Shown: piece by piece, positions 32,493-41,595 of the stretch
Layout of the letters: the number at the start of each line of letters is the position of its first letter
Position numbering within the stretch: position 1 is the first letter of the stretch
Assembly (NCBI GenBank): GCA_018657065.1
Contig: JABHXU010000025.1
Location: forward strand, 39,405 to 103,404
From: an archaeon
GTDB taxonomy: Archaea > Nanobdellota > Nanobdellia > Woesearchaeales > GW2011-AR15
Reading direction: 5' to 3'
DNA: 64,000 bases
Notes under the pieces: generated by a model
What the model was told of the DNA's origin: nothing
What the model saw: the letters and a program-made list of their open reading frames with translations, nothing else
Database searches by the model: none
Translations under genes and position numbers: made by a program

Positions 32493-34484
32493 TTAAGAAA
32501 TATCTGTTTCGTAATTTTCTCTAGCTAACTTTACTTCTTCATAAAGTCGAGAAATAAATCCATGTAATCTTTTTTTATCTCTATCTGAAAGTTCATTGAA
32601 TTTCTTATGAAGATTAACATATAAACCATAAGCTAAATTCAATTCATTTCTTCTTAAATGAGATTCAGCTTTAGCAACATCTAGGAACATTATATCTACT
32701 TTTGTCATTTTTCCTTTACCAATATTTATTCTTTCATCTGTTTTTAATGGTTCTTTACTAGTTAAAGATAAAACTTCTTTAAATTCAGAAACCATTGCAC
32801 TCATTTCTGCTCTTGATGTTGCAACGCCTGAGAACTCAACTTCAAGTGATCTTTCAAAAAAGTTTTTTAGAACTGATTTAAAAGTTGGACTAATATTTCT
32901 AGATCTTAATTCATTCATAATTTCTTGATATGTAAATTCATATCCTAGTTCAAACAAATTCTTAAAATATTTTCTAACAAGAGCAGAGAACAATACAATT
33001 ATTTTTTGAATACTTTCACCATTTGCAATCATCTCTTCAATTTTCTTTAAACTTTCAAGAATAGATTCTGTAACTTTTGTTTCAAGGAGTAGTCTTTCTT
33101 CATACATTTTTTTCCTTCTTTTTTTGAGAAGGACAAGTAAATAAGGATAAGATTTTTTAGCAGTATATCCTACAACAAGGAGAATTAAGAACCACATTAA
33201 AGAACTCCAATTTATTTTTTGAAGTTCAACAGGTTGTTCTTGAACTGGACATTCTTCGTTACAAGTACCACCACAATCAGGTATTTGAGTTAATCCTTTA
33301 GTACAATCTTCATTATTATTACATATTCCGTCAAAACAAGTTTCAATTATGTATTCACAAGGTTTGCAAGAACCACCGCAATCAGGTAATTCAATTAATT
33401 CTTTAGTACAATCTTCATTATTATTGCAAAGTTTATCATAACAAGTTCCGCAATTAGGACAAGGGCCACCACAATCTACTCCTTCTTCATCAGGCCCTTT
33501 TATTCCATCATAACAAGTAGATTCAAATTCACAAGACTCAGTAACATTAGGTTTTCCAAAACTGTTTGAACAATTATTAAGATCATAACAATCTCTATAT
33601 ACTAAATTATCTGGTTGACATTTTCCCCAAGGACGACAATACCATCTAGGAATACAATCAGGAACACTGGCGCTGCCACCTCCTCCACCTCCTCCACCTC
33701 CTCCAATATCGGGAGTTTGTTCTTCATCCTCAAGATAATTAACAATAAGAGTGAGATTATTACTAGAAGCATTAGCATAAAATGGATCCCAAGCCATAAA
33801 CATTACATATTCAGTTCCATACCAGCCAGAAAGAGGTGCAAAGGTCACTTCATTTGTTGAAGAATCTATTGTAACTCGAATATTATCTAAAGGAGAAGAA
33901 ACTCGTGTATATGATAAAACATCTAAATCTGGATCAAAAAAATAATCATCCAAATCAAAAGCACCATCTAAAGTAGTATCCTGATTCCAAGATTGATTTG
34001 GAATTGAAGTTGCTAAATATGGCGGGTCATTAATATTATAAACTTCAAATTCAAACTCTTTCATATCATCAGAGTTAGAGCAACCCATAGAATCTCTAGC
34101 ACGAACTGGAATCGTATAATTTCCTGTGTCATTAATGTTAGGTGTAAAATTAATTAAACCACTTAATTCAATTTCAAAAGGATATGTTTCATTATAATAA
34201 ATAGTATCAAAAGTAATGCTATTTCCATCAATGTCTGTAGCGTTCACATAACAAGTGTAATTATAATCAACTACAACAGAATCATTACACATACTAACAT
34301 TAACAGAAGGAGGATGATTAAAACACACAGAGACACCAATTACTGGATCACTTAATAAAACATTAGCACTAATATCTCTAGCTGAAGTTTTAGATTTTAA
34401 TGCAATAAAAATAATTGAATACTGAAGTAAGAGTACAAAAATAAATACAAATACTACTAGCAAAACAGTACGATCTTTCTTCAT
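32493..34484 (-). CDS. membrane-anchored surface protein with Ig-like, Cys-rich and cytoplasmic domains
   Basis: A 663-residue protein. N-terminal membrane helix ('TVLLVVFVFIFVLLLQYSII'), Ig/cadherin-like domains (about 50-255), a poly-Gly run (33690-33725 region), a thrombospondin-like start ('WYCRPWGKC') and a Cys-rich stretch with a duplicated unit ('CNNNEDCTKELIELPDCGGS' and 'CNNNEDCTKGLTQIPDCGGT'), then a second helix (about 435-452) and a ~210-residue helical cytoplasmic part. The latter ('SALVRKYFKNLFELGYEFTY', 'VEFSGVATSRAEM') resembles the tail of BatD-like proteins, which is suggestive given the DUF58/VWA pair at 1342-3182. A TATA-like TTTATATAAC lies just upstream. Confidence 0.75.
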   Translation of the reverse strand: MKKDRTVLLVVFVFIFVLLLQYSIIFIALKSKTSARDISANVLLSDPVIGVSVCFNHPPSVNVSMCNDSVVVDYNYTCYVNATDIDGNSITFDTIYYNETYPFEIELSGLINFTPNINDTGNYTIPVRARDSMGCSNSDDMKEFEFEVYNINDPPYLATSIPNQSWNQDTTLDGAFDLDDYFFDPDLDVLSYTRVSSPLDNIRVTIDSSTNEVTFAPLSGWYGTEYVMFMAWDPFYANASSNNLTLIVNYLEDEEQTPDIGGGGGGGGGGSASVPDCIPRWYCRPWGKCQPDNLVYRDCYDLNNCSNSFGKPNVTESCEFESTCYDGIKGPDEEGVDCGGPCPNCGTCYDKLCNNNEDCTKELIELPDCGGSCKPCEYIIETCFDGICNNNEDCTKGLTQIPDCGGTCNEECPVQEQPVELQKINWSSLMWFLILLVVGYTAKKSYPYLLVLLKKRRKKMYEERLLLETKVTESILESLKKIEEMIANGESIQKIIVLFSALVRKYFKNLFELGYEFTYQEIMNELRSRNISPTFKSVLKNFFERSLEVEFSGVATSRAEMSAMVSEFKEVLSLTSKEPLKTDERINIGKGKMTKVDIMFLDVAKAESHLRRNELNLAYGLYVNLHKKFNELSDRDKKRLHGFISRLYEEVKLARENYETDIS

Positions 34485-34530
34485 TTATTAGTTTTAAGAA
34501 TTCGTTGTTATATAAATTTTTTCGAAAAAT

Positions 34531-35085
34531 CTACTTTTTAGCCTTTTTAGATATTTTCAAAAGTAAATCCATAAGATGCAGAAGTTCATTAGGCTTTAAA
34601 ATATAATACTTTACTCGCATGAGCAAATAATTTTTATAACCTCTTTTAATATGTTCAATATTATTAATTATGTTGTTATTTAACACATATTCTTTGTACT
34701 TGAATAGAACATCAACATCAAAATTTTTATTTTCTTTAAATTGAAGTTTAATGTATGTTCTAGGTAATCCCCAATATTCGCCATAAGATCTACTAGTAAA
34801 ATGAATTTGGAACCAATTTTTTTTATATGTTCCTTCCATTCTGGGTTGTTCCATAAATCTTGTTATAAAATCAAATTTCAAAGAGTTTGCCAACTTTTTA
34901 ACTTTTGAATGAAGGTAATAAAAAAATAAGATTAACATTGATCCCATAACTTGAACAAATAATAATGCCATGAAAACTTCAAAAATTATATAATCTTTAA
35001 GTAAAAGAAAGGTTACTAGTCCTAGATACAATATATTAACAATATAAAATAATATTTCAACAAAGTATCTTTGATATTTTTTCAT
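34531..35085 (-). CDS. hypothetical membrane protein
   Basis: A 184-residue protein with two N-terminal helices (about 9-30 and 33-55) and a basic cytoplasmic part of about 125 residues that contains 'WFQIHFTSRSYGEYWGLPRT' and beta-like segments. No family recognised. It sits in a minus-strand row with the surface protein gene downstream and another membrane gene 53 bases upstream. Confidence 0.5.
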   Translation of the reverse strand: MKKYQRYFVEILFYIVNILYLGLVTFLLLKDYIIFEVFMALLFVQVMGSMLILFFYYLHSKVKKLANSLKFDFITRFMEQPRMEGTYKKNWFQIHFTSRSYGEYWGLPRTYIKLQFKENKNFDVDVLFKYKEYVLNNNIINNIEHIKRGYKNYLLMRVKYYILKPNELLHLMDLLLKISKKAKK

Positions 35086-35138
35086 TTTCTTATTTAAGTG
35101 TTTTTTCTTTATAAACTATTCGAGTTTTTTGTTTTTTT

Positions 35139-35723
35139 TTAACCAAGTAATATTTGAAAAATTGGACCAAAAAATACAATATATAAAAATGTAAAAATCA
35201 TACTTGTAATAGCCTTAACAGTAACTTGAAAGGGGTCGTCTGCCAAAGGTGAAGGGAAAAAAAATGAAGTTCTAAATACAAAATATAGAGATGAATAAAT
35301 TAAACTTGCAATATTTCCATAGAGTCTCATAGAGCTATTTCCAAATATTGCGATAGCAAAAATTGGAGCTATGTGATATAAAACATAATTCAAAAAAGAG
35401 CCTAAAGAAAAGATTCCAGTTACCATATCATTTACAATTACAGTCAAAAATAAAAAGACAAATAACCATTTAATTCCAAAAAACTTTACAATTATAATAT
35501 AAAAAAATAAATTAGGATCAAGTACAACCATTTTTAATCCAAATGCCCCACGAATATATTTACCTAAAAAACCAAGAATATAAAAAACAATTAAAAAAAA
35601 GAGAATTTTGTTTATTTTAATCATAACTAAAACAGCAATTACACCAAGAACCCCTTTTTGAAAATACCCTTTAAGTTTTTTCTTTTTTTGTTCTTGTCTA
35701 GAATTTAACTCTTTTCTCTCCAT
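35139..35723 (-). CDS. hypothetical polytopic membrane protein
   Basis: A 194-residue protein with five to six helices and a basic N-terminus (RQEQKKKKLKGYFQKG). Notable segments: 'WLFVFLFLTVIVNDMVTGIF' and 'FVFRTSFFFPSPLADDPFQV'. No catalytic motif and no recognised family; the form resembles small substrate-binding (ECF-like) or conserved archaeal membrane proteins but this is not supported. Divergent from taw1. Confidence 0.5.
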   Translation of the reverse strand: MERKELNSRQEQKKKKLKGYFQKGVLGVIAVLVMIKINKILFFLIVFYILGFLGKYIRGAFGLKMVVLDPNLFFYIIIVKFFGIKWLFVFLFLTVIVNDMVTGIFSLGSFLNYVLYHIAPIFAIAIFGNSSMRLYGNIASLIYSSLYFVFRTSFFFPSPLADDPFQVTVKAITSMIFTFLYIVFFGPIFQILLG

Positions 35724-35816
35724 TGGTTCACAAGGATTAGTTTTAATATTAATACTTTATGAAAATCATACAAAGTATGATGAATATTTTTTAAAGATTT
35801 AACTCAATCTTTTTAA

Positions 35817-36839
35817 ATGATTTTTTCTTCCTTTGAAATTAGAATGGTTCCTGAGAAAAAAAGAATAGAACTTGAACGTCAAGGATATAGAATTGTAGGT
35901 AATCATTCAGCTGTAAAAATTTGTGGTTGGACAAAAAAATCTATGATTAATCGAGGTTTATGTTACAAAAATACATTTTATGGAATAAAGACTTGGAGAT
36001 GTGTTCAAATGACTCCAGCTCTTCAACATTGTAATTTTAGATGTTGGCATTGCTGGAGAGATATTTCAACAGCATCTAAAGAATGGAGTGGTCCTGTTGA
36101 TGATCCTAAAGAAATTGTTGACGGGTGTATAAAAGAACATGTTAAGCTATTAATAGGATTTAAAGGAAACTCTGAAGTAAATATGGAAAGACTTGAAGAA
36201 ATGTATAAACCAATGCATTTTGCAATTTCTCTTACAGGAGAACCTACAATGTATCCTAGACTTCCTGAATTAATTGATGAAATTCACAGTAGAGGAATCA
36301 CCGCGTATTTAGTTACAAATGGATCATGTCCTGAAATGATTGAAAAATTAATTGGTCATGAGCCAACACAATTTTATATCACTCTTGCTGCTCCAACTAA
36401 AGAATTATTTATTAAGGATACAAATCCATTAATTAAAGATGCATGGGAACGATTTAATAAAACATTACAAATCATGAAAAATCTAAAAACAAGAAGAGTT
36501 TTAAGATTAACATTAACAAAAGGATATAACATGGTTCATCCAGAACTATTTGGTGAATTTATAAAAAAATTAGAAGGACACTATGATTATGTAGAATGCA
36601 AAGGATATATGCATGTAGGATATTCTATGCGAAGATTGTCAAAAGAGAATATGCCTTCTCATGATGAGATTAGAGAATTTGCAAAACAAGTTGGAAAATA
36701 TTCTAATTTAGTTTATGTTGATGAAAAACCAGAGAGTTCTGTAGTTCTTTTAATGAAAAAAGAGAATCTTCAAAGAATAATGAATTATGATGATTGGAAA
36801 TTTGAGGAGTTTAAACCTCAGATGCTTGATCTTGATTAA
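35817..36839 (+). CDS. taw1: 4-demethylwyosine synthase (TYW1)
   Basis: A 340-residue radical SAM enzyme of wyosine biosynthesis in tRNAPhe. Radical SAM motif C-X3-C-X2-C in 'ALQHCNFRCWHCWRD'. A second Fe-S cluster is expected from three N-terminal Cys spaced 14 positions apart ('KICGWTKKSMINRGLCYKNT' and 'WRC'), as in the archaeal enzymes. The full-length frame also shows 'CKGYMHVGYSMRRLSKENMP', typical of the family. ATG 35844 ('MVPEKKRIELERQGYRIVGN') is an alternative and perhaps better start. Its last 29 bases overlap the convergent HAD gene. Confidence 0.95.
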   Translation: MIFSSFEIRMVPEKKRIELERQGYRIVGNHSAVKICGWTKKSMINRGLCYKNTFYGIKTWRCVQMTPALQHCNFRCWHCWRDISTASKEWSGPVDDPKEIVDGCIKEHVKLLIGFKGNSEVNMERLEEMYKPMHFAISLTGEPTMYPRLPELIDEIHSRGITAYLVTNGSCPEMIEKLIGHEPTQFYITLAAPTKELFIKDTNPLIKDAWERFNKTLQIMKNLKTRRVLRLTLTKGYNMVHPELFGEFIKKLEGHYDYVECKGYMHVGYSMRRLSKENMPSHDEIREFAKQVGKYSNLVYVDEKPESSVVLLMKKENLQRIMNYDDWKFEEFKPQMLDLD

Positions 36840-37689
36840 GAAAATACAACCGGTTAGTCTCTGCAATTTCAATTTCTTCGTCTATTTTTTTACATACTGT
36901 TTGAAAAACTTCACCTTCTGGTGAAAAATCTCTTGGAAGAACATGATGGGCACCAGGTTTAATAGAAGATCCATATGGTGGAAGTCTTGGTGTTTCAATC
37001 TCTAATTGTTCCAATGCTCTTTTGTGAGCAACTGGATCATCTTTTGGATAAACACAAATAGGCATTCCACCAAAAACACTTATCATTTTAAAAACTGGAT
37101 GGTCATTGTCGCTTATATAAATAAAAGGATCATATCTTTGGTCAACCCAATGCTGTCTAAAACTATTAATTGAAAAGAATTTATCTTTTGCTTTAATTAC
37201 TCGATCAATTCCATTTATTACTCCATTTGAATCTTCAGAAAAAGAAGAAGCTTCAACATATTTAACATAGTTATCAAGACCTGTTTCTTTTAAAAATCCT
37301 TGAACCATTGGTTTAAAACCGAGTGAAATAATACTGTAAACAAAATGTACTTGATCTCCATATTTTTTTTCTAATCCAGGAAAAAACTCTTGAATTCCAA
37401 CAGCAGGTGAAATTTCTTGTCCAAGTTCATAAAGCTTATTATTTGACAATCCCGCTAAGACTCCTCCTTCTTTTGAATCAGCGATTATTGCTTGCATTAC
37501 AGATAAAGGGATTTCTTGATCAGGAAATCTCTCATTTGCTGCTTGAAAATATTCTAATACTGATTTATCATTAAATTTTTTCCCAATTAATCCATAATAA
37601 TATTTTAATAGAGGTTCTTGTTGATAAAATTGAGTCATCGTTAAGTCGAAATCTAAAGATAACTCAATAGTAATAGGCTTTAACATCAA
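36811..37689 (-). CDS. HAD-superfamily phosphatase, unknown substrate
   Basis: A 292-residue protein with the HAD motif I at residues 11-18 (LSLDFDLT, nucleophile D13 and acid D15), a candidate motif II Ser in 'VYSIISLGFK', a motif III Lys in 'VIKAKDKFFS' and motif IV in 'ISDNDHPVFKM'. The order fits a C1-capped HAD hydrolase, with an insert of about 100 residues between motifs I and II. The C-terminal ~75 residues ('ALEQLEIETPRLPPYGSSIK') are an extra segment. It lies next to the metallophosphoesterase gene in the same direction. Substrate is not predictable. Confidence 0.78.
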   Translation of the reverse strand: MMLKPITIELSLDFDLTMTQFYQQEPLLKYYYGLIGKKFNDKSVLEYFQAANERFPDQEIPLSVMQAIIADSKEGGVLAGLSNNKLYELGQEISPAVGIQEFFPGLEKKYGDQVHFVYSIISLGFKPMVQGFLKETGLDNYVKYVEASSFSEDSNGVINGIDRVIKAKDKFFSINSFRQHWVDQRYDPFIYISDNDHPVFKMISVFGGMPICVYPKDDPVAHKRALEQLEIETPRLPPYGSSIKPGAHHVLPRDFSPEGEVFQTVCKKIDEEIEIAETNRLYFLNQDQASEV

Positions 37690-37722
37690 ATAAGGTAGAA
37701 ATATCTTATTAATAAGAATAAT

Positions 37723-38313
37723 CTAAATATCAATAAAAGCCCCATGCGGGCCTGGGTTAACAAATAAAGTTCTACCAATTTTTTGAGTTTTTCCAGCATT
37801 TTCATGAAAATGTCCAGATATAACTAAATGAGGTTTAACATCATCAATGAAATTTCTGTATGATTTATTTCCTCTATGTTCACCATTTATTTTATCAATA
37901 ACAGTGCCATGAGGAGGTCCATGTGTAAATAATACAATTCTTTTTTTATCTTTTGATTCTTCTTTAAAAAATTTTGCAACTCTTTCAAATTCTGGATCAT
38001 TTGTTGAAAACCCGTCGCCACCATATCCCATAAAAATATAGTCTTCAGCGTGGAAAACACCCTTATGCAAAAATGAAATATTATCATGTTTTTCACATAA
38101 ATCTCTAACTCTGTCTTCATCTTCATGATTTCCATGAATTAAAAGAACTTTTTTATCAAATTTTGAAAGTTTTTTTAATATTTTTTCAATGTCTTCTTCA
38201 AAAACAGTAAAATCTCCTGAGCATACAATACCATCAGCTTCCTTAGCTTTATTCTTTAAACTATCTAAAACTTTCAAATTTCCATGCATATCACTAAAAA
38301 ACAAAAGGTTCAT
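37723..38313 (-). CDS. calcineurin-like metallophosphoesterase
   Basis: A 196-residue enzyme with metal ligands in 'LLFFSDMHGNLKVLDSLK', 'VCSGDFTVFEED', 'LLIHGNHEDED', 'LFTHGPPHGTV' and 'LVISGHFHENAGK', and ending 'VNPGPHGAFIDI'. It belongs to the same superfamily as the gene at 13698 but is clearly a different group. The likely role is phosphodiester or nucleotide hydrolysis. It follows the HAD gene on the minus strand with a 33-base gap, suggesting a small phosphatase pair. Confidence 0.9.
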   Translation of the reverse strand: MNLLFFSDMHGNLKVLDSLKNKAKEADGIVCSGDFTVFEEDIEKILKKLSKFDKKVLLIHGNHEDEDRVRDLCEKHDNISFLHKGVFHAEDYIFMGYGGDGFSTNDPEFERVAKFFKEESKDKKRIVLFTHGPPHGTVIDKINGEHRGNKSYRNFIDDVKPHLVISGHFHENAGKTQKIGRTLFVNPGPHGAFIDI

Positions 38314-38417
38314 TTTTCCTGGATAGTAGAAGAGGGAAATATTTAAATTTAATTGAAAATATTTCTATTTTAATCTAAAGTAAACTTTTTTAAATTATTT
38401 TTATATTGTTATTTTTA

Positions 38418-40154
38418 ATGATTGTGGAAAATTTAGAATATCAACAAAAACCAACATTGATTAATTTAAATTTAACAAATTTTTGTAATTTTAGATGTTT
38501 ACATTGTCCAATGGACCACAATTATAATGAATTTTATAAAAAACAATCAGCTAATTTTGAGAAACTAAAAAGTCATTTATTAGGTTTAAAGAAATGGCTG
38601 AAAAATTATGTATTAAATATTTCAGGTGGAGAACCTTTTTTATATCCTAAATTATTTGAATTACTTGATTTTTGTGCTAAACAAAAAATTATAGTTCATC
38701 TTCAAACTAATGGTTCACTTTTTACAAATTCAATTATACAAAAGCTTGCAAAATCTGAAGTACACACTTTAAGTGTTTCTATTGATGGATTTGAAAAAAC
38801 TCATGATTTTATTAGAGGTGTACCTGGAAGTTTTAAAAGATCAATAAGTGGATTAAAAAAACTAGATGAACTAATTCCAAAATTTAAGAATAATCTTACT
38901 TACACAATTATGAGTCATAATATTGTAGAAACTCCTAATTTTGTTAAGTGGGCAAAAACTCAAAGTTACATTAAAAACATAACTTTTCAAGCAATTCAAA
39001 TAAAAGATGTTAGAAAATACAAAGAGGATCTTCTTTGGCCGAAATTTAGTCAAGTTGTTTCATCATTAGATCAACTTATTGATTTGAGGAAAAAAAAGTA
39101 TAAAATAGTTTCTTCAATAACTCAACTTTCTAAAATGAAAGAATATTTTTTGGATCCAATTAGAGTTTGTAAAATACCTAATGAAGGTTGTTCTGTTAGA
39201 TACACGAATTATTTTATAGAATCAGACAATAAAATTATAGTTTGTCCTTTAAGTAGTGAATTTAAATATGGTTCAATAGGTGATACGAATGATTTACCAA
39301 GATTAATTTGGAATTCAAAAAAAGCAAATACTGTAAAAAATAAAATTAGCAAATGTAAACAAACATGCATGGTATCATTTAATTGTAGTTTTTCTGATAA
39401 AGTATTAGTAAAAATGCCTAAATATTGTTTTATTGATTTATCTGAAAAAATAAAATTAGAAGAACTAGAAAAATTTATGTTTAATGCACAAAGATTTCTT
39501 AAAAAAGTAGTTTTTCGTTTAAAGAAATTACCAAAGAAAAATATCTTTTATTCTCTGATAAAAAAATTAGCCAAAGAAGGAATAGAAATTGAATTTAAAT
39601 TTTTGGAGGAACTTCAATTAGATAAAAACCTACTTAAACTTCTTAGGCTAGGTGATCTCACACTTAACATAAAATTTAAGTCTTATATTAAACAAAAAGA
39701 ATTAGTTAAACAAATTCAAAAATACACTTTAAACAAAGTTAAGATTGTTGTAACTTTTCCTTATAAAAAAGATAAAGAATTAACTCAAAAGAGTATTGAA
39801 GAAAAATATAAAACTAATTTCGTAAATGAATTTCAATATTATTTTCCAAAAAAAATTTTGAGTGGAAAAAAAATCACAAGTAATACAAATATATTTTCAA
39901 ATCAAAAATTTGTAAAATATAAAAATTTGTTACCTAAAACTATGACAAAACAAGAATATTTTTTTGAAAATATTTTAAGAAGTCTTTTTATAGATTCATA
40001 TGGTAACATTGTTTTAGGAAAATATTTTTTTGGCACAATAAATGAAGATTTTGAATCTTTATGGTTAAAAGACTATAATCGAGAAATTAGGAGACAATTT
40101 AGGGATTCAAAAACTAATTTGCTGAGTTATTTGAATTATCCAGATTTGTTTTAA
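38418..40154 (+). CDS. radical SAM/SPASM-like protein with a second, Cys-free half
   Basis: About 578 residues from ATG 38418; a TTG start at 38406 would add four. The first half is a radical SAM domain (C23, C27, C30 in 'NFCNFRCLHCPMDH', then 'YVLNISGGEPFLYPKLFELL') ending in a SPASM-like Cys set ('VCPLSSEFKYGSIGDTND', 'CKQTCMVSFNC'). The second half (about 355-578) again alternates strands and helices and ends in a SPASM-like phrase ('DSYGNIVLGKYFFGTINED') but lacks every cluster Cys. It looks like an ancient duplication with a dead second copy. Substrate unknown; the small coiled-coil gene follows. Confidence 0.7.
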   Translation: MIVENLEYQQKPTLINLNLTNFCNFRCLHCPMDHNYNEFYKKQSANFEKLKSHLLGLKKWLKNYVLNISGGEPFLYPKLFELLDFCAKQKIIVHLQTNGSLFTNSIIQKLAKSEVHTLSVSIDGFEKTHDFIRGVPGSFKRSISGLKKLDELIPKFKNNLTYTIMSHNIVETPNFVKWAKTQSYIKNITFQAIQIKDVRKYKEDLLWPKFSQVVSSLDQLIDLRKKKYKIVSSITQLSKMKEYFLDPIRVCKIPNEGCSVRYTNYFIESDNKIIVCPLSSEFKYGSIGDTNDLPRLIWNSKKANTVKNKISKCKQTCMVSFNCSFSDKVLVKMPKYCFIDLSEKIKLEELEKFMFNAQRFLKKVVFRLKKLPKKNIFYSLIKKLAKEGIEIEFKFLEELQLDKNLLKLLRLGDLTLNIKFKSYIKQKELVKQIQKYTLNKVKIVVTFPYKKDKELTQKSIEEKYKTNFVNEFQYYFPKKILSGKKITSNTNIFSNQKFVKYKNLLPKTMTKQEYFFENILRSLFIDSYGNIVLGKYFFGTINEDFESLWLKDYNREIRRQFRDSKTNLLSYLNYPDLF

Positions 40155-40204
40155 TTTTTTCAAAACCACAATCTTTTAATAAAAAGATAGAGTGTTTTTA
40201 TTTT

Positions 40205-40714
40205 ATGCAATCTAAGTCAAAAATAAAATCAGAAAAGAAAAAAATTTCTTCTAATCATAATAAGATTTTACTTGAACTAAATAATTTGTTAAAAAAGTTA
40301 GAAGATGAAATAGTAGTTAAATCAAATGAAAATTTAGTTTTAAATAATCAATTAATTGAAAAAAAGTCAATTATTGATTCATTAAAATCCTCAAATGAAC
40401 AATTAATTTCAATCTTAAATAAAAAAACAATATATTCAAAATTGATTTTAGATAAATTAACACCTTTAACAATAACTAAACATACGTATTTTTACAAAAG
40501 AGAAGACTATATCAATATGCTAGAAGCATATTCAATGAAACTTGATGAGCAAAATAAACAAATAAGGAAAAATAATGAGCTTATTAAAAAATTTAGAATT
40601 GAAAAACATTTTACAGATCAATTTAGATCTTCAATTGTTTTCCCTTTATACAAAATCACTCACAAATTTGGGAAAACTTATATTGGGAGAATTATGCAAA
40701 AACTTCTAAAATAA
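40205..40714 (+). CDS. coiled-coil protein
   Basis: A 169-residue charged protein, almost entirely helical with a long heptad pattern in residues 1-75 ('LLKKLEDEIVVKSNENLVLN') and a second helical part (100-135). No membrane segment or Cys. The C-terminal end is basic ('TYIGRIMQKLLK'). A 50-base gap separates it from the radical SAM gene upstream. Function unknown; in this position it may be a structural partner of that protein. Confidence 0.5.
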   Translation: MQSKSKIKSEKKKISSNHNKILLELNNLLKKLEDEIVVKSNENLVLNNQLIEKKSIIDSLKSSNEQLISILNKKTIYSKLILDKLTPLTITKHTYFYKREDYINMLEAYSMKLDEQNKQIRKNNELIKKFRIEKHFTDQFRSSIVFPLYKITHKFGKTYIGRIMQKLLK

Positions 40715-40748
40715 CTCAGTAACTTTTATAAATTAATATATTATTCAT

Positions 40749-40842
40749 TTTTATATACTTTAAGGGGGGTTAATAATATGAAACCAATGAAAAATCTTAT
40801 TTTTCAAGGTATTCATTTTCACACCACCAAGGGGGAACAAAA
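40749..40842 (+). promoter_or_regulatory. leader of pcn with G-rich SD sequences
   Basis: The leader holds a TATA-like 'tttataaa' at 40723-40730 (upstream), another tatata stretch at 40751-40756, a G-run (40762-40770) before a short upstream ORF, and a second SD-like 'aaggggg' 8-15 bases before the PCNA start. Two alternative transcription starts are therefore possible: one includes the short ORF and one removes its SD. Confidence 0.4.
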
Positions 40843-40846
40843 ATGA
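40778..40846 (+). CDS. 22-residue upstream ORF coupled to pcn
   Basis: ATG at 40778 with a G-rich SD about 8 bases upstream starts a 22-codon frame ('MKPMKNLIFQGIHFHTTKGE' plus Gln-Lys) whose TGA stop overlaps the PCNA ATG by two bases (40843-40846). The peptide has no recognised function. The layout, an SD, a short frame and a stop inside the next start codon, is that of a leader peptide that couples or limits PCNA translation. Chance is possible. Confidence 0.4.
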   Translation: MKPMKNLIFQGIHFHTTKGEQK

Positions 40847-41586
40847 AACTTACACTAGCAGATTCAAAACTTCTAAAAGACAGTGTGTCTATTATTTCAG
40901 ATTTAGTTACAGAAGCAAGGTTTACAATATCAAAGGATTCAATTGATTTAATTGCAATGGATCCTGCAAATGTAGCAATGGTTATTTTTAAACTTTTAAG
41001 TTCAAGCTTTACAGAGTATAAAATTGATAAAGAAGTTAAAGTAGCATTAAACTTAAACAATTTAAAACAAGTCCTAAAAAGATCAGGGCCAAATGATGTT
41101 TTAACATTAGAATTAGAAGAAAATAAGTTCAAAGTTACAATTAGAGCAAATACAACAAGAACCTTTTATTTACCAATAATTGAACTTGAAGAAAGAGAAC
41201 AAAAAATTCCTTCACTAAGTTTTCCTATATCAATTAAAGCAGATACAGTAACATTAAATGAAGCAATTGAAGACGTTAGTATTGTTGCAGAATCAGTAAG
41301 ATTTTCAGCAGACGCTAAAAAATTCACAATTAGTGCTGAAGGAGATTTATCTAAAGCTAAAATTGAAATTCCAAGTGACGATAATACCATAATAACAAAA
41401 GAAGGAGAAGAAACTCTTAATGCAAAATACTCAATTGAATACCTTAAAAAAATGATTCAAGGAAGTAAGCTTTCTCCAAGTGTTTATGTTAGATTTAATT
41501 CAGATTACCCACTAAAATTAGAATATAAAGTTACAGATCAATTGATGTTAGCATTTATTTTAGCACCAAGAGTAGATAATGATTAA
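40843..41586 (+). CDS. pcn: DNA sliding clamp PCNA
   Basis: A 247-residue clamp of the normal archaeal length. It starts 'MKLTLADSKLLKDSVSIISD', carries 'AMDPANVAMVIFKLLSSSFT' near the first domain, the interdomain connecting part around 'LEEREQKIPSLSFPI', and ends 'YKVTDQLMLAFILAPRVDND', the usual C-terminus. It is the ring clamp for DNA polymerases and repair factors. One PCNA gene is present here. The lipid-kinase gene begins 9 bases after its stop in the same direction, so the two may share a message. Confidence 0.96.
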   Translation: MKLTLADSKLLKDSVSIISDLVTEARFTISKDSIDLIAMDPANVAMVIFKLLSSSFTEYKIDKEVKVALNLNNLKQVLKRSGPNDVLTLELEENKFKVTIRANTTRTFYLPIIELEEREQKIPSLSFPISIKADTVTLNEAIEDVSIVAESVRFSADAKKFTISAEGDLSKAKIEIPSDDNTIITKEGEETLNAKYSIEYLKKMIQGSKLSPSVYVRFNSDYPLKLEYKVTDQLMLAFILAPRVDND

Positions 41587-41595
41587 AACGCATAA

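Noticed and set aside
40778..40846. The upstream ORF as an extension of PCNA
   Set aside because: It is in a different frame from PCNA and the PCNA start matches family length exactly.
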